From an uncultured Solirubrobacteraceae bacterium (GTDB lineage: Bacteria; Actinomycetota; Thermoleophilia; Solirubrobacterales; Solirubrobacteraceae), in contig CADCVR010000001.1 of the NCBI GenBank assembly GCA_902806205.1, positions 159,854 to 223,853 of the forward strand: a DNA stretch of 64,000 nt, written 5' to 3'. How positions within the stretch are numbered: the first letter of the stretch is position 1; the number at the start of each line of letters is the position of its first letter. Both the position numbers and the translations under genes were made by a program. Below, piece after piece: positions 60,546 to 64,000 of the stretch. The notes under the pieces are model-generated. The model was given only the letters and a program-made list of their open reading frames with translations, searched no databases and was not told the DNA's origin.

Positions 60546-61292
60546 CTACCCGGACGGCGGAGGGCAGACCCATCCGGCGGCCTCGGCGACGGTCCGCACG
60601 GTGGGGACGTCCTGGCGCGGGGGACGGCGGACGACGACGACCGGCAGGCCCCGGGCGCGCGCGGCGTGCAGCTTGGCTTCGGTCAGCGGGCCGCCGCTGT
60701 CCTTGGTGACGACGGCGTCGATGCCGTGCGCGTCGATCAGGGCGAGCTCGCCCTTCAGCGTGTAAGGACCGCGGTCGAGGAGGACCTCGTGTCGTGCGGG
60801 CAGCGCGACGTCCGGCGGGTCGACGCAGCGGATGAGAAACCAGCGGACGTCGTCCTGGGCGAACGCGGCGAGATCCTGCCTGCCCGTGGTGAGCAGGACC
60901 CGGCGGGCGCCGAGCTCGCCGATCGCGCCGGCGGCCTGCGGCAGGTCGTCGACCCAGTGCCAGCGGTCGCCCTCGGCGGCCTGCCACCCGGGTCGCTCGA
61001 GGCGCAGGAGCGGCACCCCGGCGTTCGCGGTCGCCTGGGCCGCTGAGGCGGAGATCCGCTGCGCGAAGGGATGGGTGGCGTCGACGACGGCGGTGATCGT
61101 GCGCTCGGTGAGCCACCGGCCCAGCGCCTCGGGCCCGCCGAAGCCCCCGACGTGCACCTCTCCCGCCGGCAGCCGTGGGCGCGCCACGCGACCGGCGAGC
61201 GACGAGACGACCGCGACGCCGGCCGCGTCGAGCTCCTGCGCGAGCGCGCGCGCCTCCGCGGTCCCGCCGAGGACGAGGACGCGCGGCGTCAC
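60546..61292 (-). CDS. cobK: precorrin-6A reductase
   Basis: NADPH-dependent reduction of precorrin-6A to precorrin-6B. The 248 residues have VLVLGGTAEARALAQEL at the N-terminus, VVDATHPFAQRISASAAQATANAGVPLLRLERPGW in the middle and VVTKDSGGPLTEAKLHAARARGLPVVVVRRP at the end, all characteristic of CobK/CbiJ. The GTG at 61292 overlaps the cobF stop by 4 bases; the frame is open further upstream but is not conserved. First of two convergent cob runs to end here. Confidence 0.94.
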   Translation of the reverse strand: MTPRVLVLGGTAEARALAQELDAAGVAVVSSLAGRVARPRLPAGEVHVGGFGGPEALGRWLTERTITAVVDATHPFAQRISASAAQATANAGVPLLRLERPGWQAAEGDRWHWVDDLPQAAGAIGELGARRVLLTTGRQDLAAFAQDDVRWFLIRCVDPPDVALPARHEVLLDRGPYTLKGELALIDAHGIDAVVTKDSGGPLTEAKLHAARARGLPVVVVRRPPRQDVPTVRTVAEAAGWVCPPPSG

Positions 61293-62047
61293 CCCGTGCG
61301 CCGCAGCAGGTAGATGTCGAACATCCAGCCCTTGCGGGCCGCCGCCTCCTCCCGGACGCGCACGATCTCGCCGGCGACCTCGGCGAGCGGCCCGCGGACG
61401 AGCAGCTCGTCGACCGTGCCGAGGTAAGCACCCCAGTAGATGTCGATGCCCTCGGGCGGAAGCGTCGCGAAGGTCGCTTCCGCGTCGATCATGACGACGA
61501 CGTCGTCCACGCCCTCCGGCATGCCACCGGCGAGCAGACGCGCCGGGGTGATCTGCACGGCCCCGCCGAGGCGGTTGAGCGGCACGCGGTGGCGGGCGGT
61601 GAGCGCGTGGACGGAGCTGACTCCCGGGATGACCTCGTGCTCGAAGGCCACGGTGCCGCGCGCGGCGATCTCCTGCACGATGGCGAGGGTGGACTCGTAC
61701 AGCGACGGATCGCCCCACACCAGGAAGGCGCCCGTCTCGTCCTCGCCGAGCTCGTCGCGGATCGCGGCCTCCCAGAGCGTCACCCGCTGCTCGCGCCAGC
61801 GGGCGACGGCCGCCGGGTAATCCGGGGCGTCCCGCCAGGGCCGGGGCGGGTCGGCGAGCTCCACAGTGCGGTGGTCGGCGGCGGTGCGGTGACGGTCGAC
61901 GACGTGCCGGCGGAGAGCGACCAGATCGTCGGTCCCCTCCTTGGTGACGACGAAGAGCACGTCGAACGCGTTCAGCGCCCGGACCGCCTGGACGGTGACG
62001 TGGTCGGGGTCACCCGCGCCGATGCCGATGAGCAGCAGCCGGCGCAC
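61289..62047 (-). CDS. cobF: precorrin-6A synthase (deacetylating)
   Basis: Methylates C-1 and releases the C-20 two-carbon unit as acetate, an aerobic-pathway-only step. The 252 residues have the methylase opening LLLIGIGAGDPDHVTVQAVRAL, then the CobF-specific FVVTKEGTDDLVALRRHVVDRH, FLVWGDPSLYESTLAIVQEI, EVIPGVSSVHALTARHRVPLN and DIYWGAYLGTVDELLVRG. Tight spacing with cobM (2 bases) and cobK (overlap). Confidence 0.93.
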   Translation of the reverse strand: MRRLLLIGIGAGDPDHVTVQAVRALNAFDVLFVVTKEGTDDLVALRRHVVDRHRTAADHRTVELADPPRPWRDAPDYPAAVARWREQRVTLWEAAIRDELGEDETGAFLVWGDPSLYESTLAIVQEIAARGTVAFEHEVIPGVSSVHALTARHRVPLNRLGGAVQITPARLLAGGMPEGVDDVVVMIDAEATFATLPPEGIDIYWGAYLGTVDELLVRGPLAEVAGEIVRVREEAAARKGWMFDIYLLRRTG

Positions 62048-62049
62048 GG

Positions 62050-62808
62050 TCAGCCCGTTCCGGTGCGGTCGCGGGCCTTGGAGTACAGGTGGCTGTCGCG
62101 GAAGCCGCGGGCGCCGAGCGCCGGACCCACGAGGATCGTGGCGGTGCGCCGGACGCCGGCGTCCTGGACCAGTCCGGCGATCGTGGCGAGCGTCCCGCGC
62201 AGGACGAGCTCGTCCGGCCGGCTGGCGCGGGCGACGACCGCGGCCGGGCAGTCCTCGCCGTAGTACGGCGTGACGGTGGCGGCGATCTCGGCGATCGCCC
62301 GCGCGCCGAGGTGGACGACGAGCGTCGCGCCGTGCGCCGCGAGCGCCGAGAGCTCCTCGCCGGCCGGGATGGCGGAGGCGCCCTCCCCGTAGCGCGTGAG
62401 GATGACGGTCTGGGCGACGTCAGGGACGGTGAGCTCGCAGCGCAGCGCGGCGGCCGCGGCCGCGAACGCGGGCACGCCGGGCGTGACGTCCCACGCGATC
62501 CCGAGCTCGTCCAGGCGGCGCATCTGCTCCGCGGCGGCGCTGTAGATCGACAGATCGCCGGAGTGCAGGCGCGCCACGTCGTGGCCGGCCGCGTGGGCGG
62601 CGGCGTATTCGGCGACGATCTCGTCGAGCTCCAGGTGCTGGGTGTCCACGAGCCGGGCGTCCCGGTCGGCATGGGCGAGGATCTCCTCGGGGACGAGCGC
62701 CCCCGCGTACAGGCAGACCGGCGCGGCGGCGATCAGGCGCTGCCCGCGAAGCGTGAGGAGGTCCGGCGCGCCGGGGCCGGCGCCGATGAAGTGGACGGTC
62801 GCGGGCAC
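62050..62808 (-). CDS. cobM: precorrin-4 C11-methyltransferase
   Basis: SAM-dependent methylation at C-11. The 252 residues begin VHFIGAGPGAPDLLTLRGQRLI and contain CLYAGALVPEEIL, LHSGDLSIYSAAAEQMRRLDELGI, TPGVPAFAAAAAAL, TRYGEGASAIP and VVHLGARAI, as expected for CobM/CbiF. Normal length. Six bases separate it from cobL and two from cobF, so cobL-M-F-K form one minus-strand operon. Confidence 0.95.
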   Translation of the reverse strand: MPATVHFIGAGPGAPDLLTLRGQRLIAAAPVCLYAGALVPEEILAHADRDARLVDTQHLELDEIVAEYAAAHAAGHDVARLHSGDLSIYSAAAEQMRRLDELGIAWDVTPGVPAFAAAAAALRCELTVPDVAQTVILTRYGEGASAIPAGEELSALAAHGATLVVHLGARAIAEIAATVTPYYGEDCPAAVVARASRPDELVLRGTLATIAGLVQDAGVRRTATILVGPALGARGFRDSHLYSKARDRTGTG

Positions 62809-62814
62809 GGCGGG

Positions 62815-64000
62815 TCAGGTCTCCTTGGTGACCGACCACTGGACGACGGTCATCTGCGCGCGCCAGCCCGTGAACCCCCCGACGGGCTCGGCCTGGGCGA
62901 TGTCGACGCGGGTCAGGCTGCCGCCGTGGCGCTCGCGCGCGGCGACGACGGCCTGCTCGCCCTCCAGGGTGACGGTGTTGGCGACGAGGCGCCCGCCGGC
63001 CTTCAGCGCGGCCCAGCACCCGGCCACCAGGCCGGGAGTCGTGATGCCGCCGCCGACGAAGATCGCGTCGGGCGCGGGCAGGCCCTCGAGGACCTCAGGG
63101 GCACCCCCACGGACGACCGTCAGCTCCGGGACCCCGAGCGCGAGCGCGTTGTGCGTGATGCGCGCGGCGCGCTCCTCCCGCCGCTCGACGGCGACGGCGC
63201 GCGCGGTCCGCTCGGCCCGCAGCCACTCCACGGCGATCGAGCCGCTGCCCGCGCCGACGTCCCACAGCAGCTCACCGGGCAACGGCGCCAGAGCGGCCAC
63301 GGTGAGCGCCCGGACGTGGCGCTTGGTGAGCTGCCCGTCGGACGCGAACGCGTCGTCGGGCAGCCCCGGGGTCCGGGCACGGGCGGGACCGCCGGCGACC
63401 TCGACGGCGACCACGTGGAGGGGATCGGCCGTGTGGCCCGTGGCCTCCTGGGCGGTGACGTCCACCCGCCGCTCCTGCGGGCCGCCGAGCTGCTCGAGGA
63501 CCGTGAAGGCGCTGGGGCCGAAGCCGCGGTCGGTGAGCACGCGGGCCAGGCGCGCGGCGCCGTCGGTGCCCGTGACGTACGCGACGATCCGGCGACCCGG
63601 CTGCAGCGCCCGGACGATGACCTCCGCCGGGCGCGCCACCGCGCTGACGAGCTCGACGTCAGCCTGCGCCCAGCCCAGGCGCGCGCACGCGAGCGCGAAC
63701 GCGGACGGGTGCGGGATCACCTCGACGCGGCCGGGGCCCGCCTTGCGGACGAGCGTCGCGCCGACGCCGTGCAGCATCGGGTCGCCGCTGGCCAGCACCA
63801 CGACGTCGCGGGCCGCCGCTCCGGCCAGCTCCTCGACGAGCGGCTCCATCGGCGAGGGCCAGGCGCGACGGGTGCCCGCGGCCTCGGCGGGCAGCAGGTC
63901 GAGCTGGCGCGCGGAGCCGACGACGGTCGCGGCGGCGACGAGCGCCCGGCGGGCGGGGTCCCCGAGGCCGGCCCAGCCGTCCGCGCCGATTCCCACGACG
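62815..64000 (-). CDS. cobL: precorrin-6Y C5,15-methyltransferase (decarboxylating), 5' end cut
   Basis: Bifunctional enzyme: methylates C-5 and C-15 and decarboxylates the C-12 acetate. The frame runs off the window at the start (VVGIGADGWAGL is just inside), so only a few residues of the N-terminus are missing from the 395 seen. The N-terminal CbiE methylase domain (about 1-200) has LASGDPMLHGVGATLVRK and IPHPSAFALACARLGW. The C-terminal CbiT domain (about 220-390) has LLWDVGAGSGSIAVEWLR and AIFVGGGITTPGLVAGCW. The two-domain fusion is the aerobic CobL form. It likely starts the cobLMFK operon. Confidence 0.95.
   Translation of the reverse strand, partial: VVGIGADGWAGLGDPARRALVAAATVVGSARQLDLLPAEAAGTRRAWPSPMEPLVEELAGAAARDVVVLASGDPMLHGVGATLVRKAGPGRVEVIPHPSAFALACARLGWAQADVELVSAVARPAEVIVRALQPGRRIVAYVTGTDGAARLARVLTDRGFGPSAFTVLEQLGGPQERRVDVTAQEATGHTADPLHVVAVEVAGGPARARTPGLPDDAFASDGQLTKRHVRALTVAALAPLPGELLWDVGAGSGSIAVEWLRAERTARAVAVERREERAARITHNALALGVPELTVVRGGAPEVLEGLPAPDAIFVGGGITTPGLVAGCWAALKAGGRLVANTVTLEGEQAVVAARERHGGSLTRVDIAQAEPVGGFTGWRAQMTVVQWSVTKET

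Overview
This is a uniformly GC-rich (about 70 percent by eye) bacterial chromosome segment with dense, often 1-4 bp overlapping genes and many GTG/TTG starts. Gene content and order (pyrG, recN, nadK, tlyA, dxs, ispA, xseB, nusB, efp; aroC, aroKB, aroQ, pepP; an EF-P with a PGKGP loop; a secreted protein with Cys-bracketed KGTPFSQC repeats) suggest a deep-branching actinobacterium, most likely Thermoleophilia/Solirubrobacterales. That assignment is an inference. No rRNA, tRNA, IS element, prophage or CRISPR was recognised. No gene-free stretch exceeds 300 bases; the longest (44011-44293) holds a riboswitch.

Layout. 1-10.3 kb: conserved housekeeping block, nearly all on the minus strand (CTP synthase to EF-P), with msrB and an esterase inserted. 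10.4-12.3 kb: a small secreted collagen-like protein and an FAD oxidoreductase. 12.3-29.2 kb: a large signalling block of two convergent operons. The plus operon encodes a multi-PAS membrane histidine kinase, a receiver protein and an Hpt-REC-REC-GGDEF-REC protein. The nine-gene minus operon encodes a paralogous receiver and GGDEF pair, a HEAT-repeat membrane protein, a processive glycosyltransferase, then MCP, CheW, CheA-REC, CheB and CheR-TPR. This resembles the Wsp class of chemosensory systems that control c-di-GMP. 29.3-35.1 kb: a Baeyer-Villiger-type monooxygenase, then pepP, aroQ, an aroK-aroB fusion and aroC. 35.2-44.2 kb: type IV pilus genes (PilP-position protein, PilO, PilN, PilM, prepilin peptidase, three minor pilins with PKD and fibronectin-like additions, major pilin), with a c-di-GMP-I (GEMM-I) riboswitch ahead of the pilin. 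44.3-49.1 kb: a sugar-type ABC importer. 49.3-55.9 kb: a zinc-ribbon protein, GluQ, RNase D, a secreted protein, a CrcB pair, threonine aldolase and a secreted SGNH hydrolase. 55.9-64 kb: cobalamin region with a B12 riboswitch, CbtBA, CobG, CobH, CobIJ, CobK, CobF, CobM and partial CobL.

How it fits together: two diguanylate cyclases sit in phosphorelay/chemosensory operons about 15-26 kb from a pilin gene carrying a c-di-GMP aptamer. The simplest reading is a local surface-attachment circuit: a sensory input sets c-di-GMP, which controls pilin expression and possibly exopolysaccharide synthesis by the glycosyltransferase. The whole signalling block lies between pepP and efp, genes that are neighbours in many Gram-positive genomes, so it looks like an accessory insertion into a conserved region. 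The cobalamin genes form an aerobic-type corrin pathway with B12-repressible cobalt uptake.
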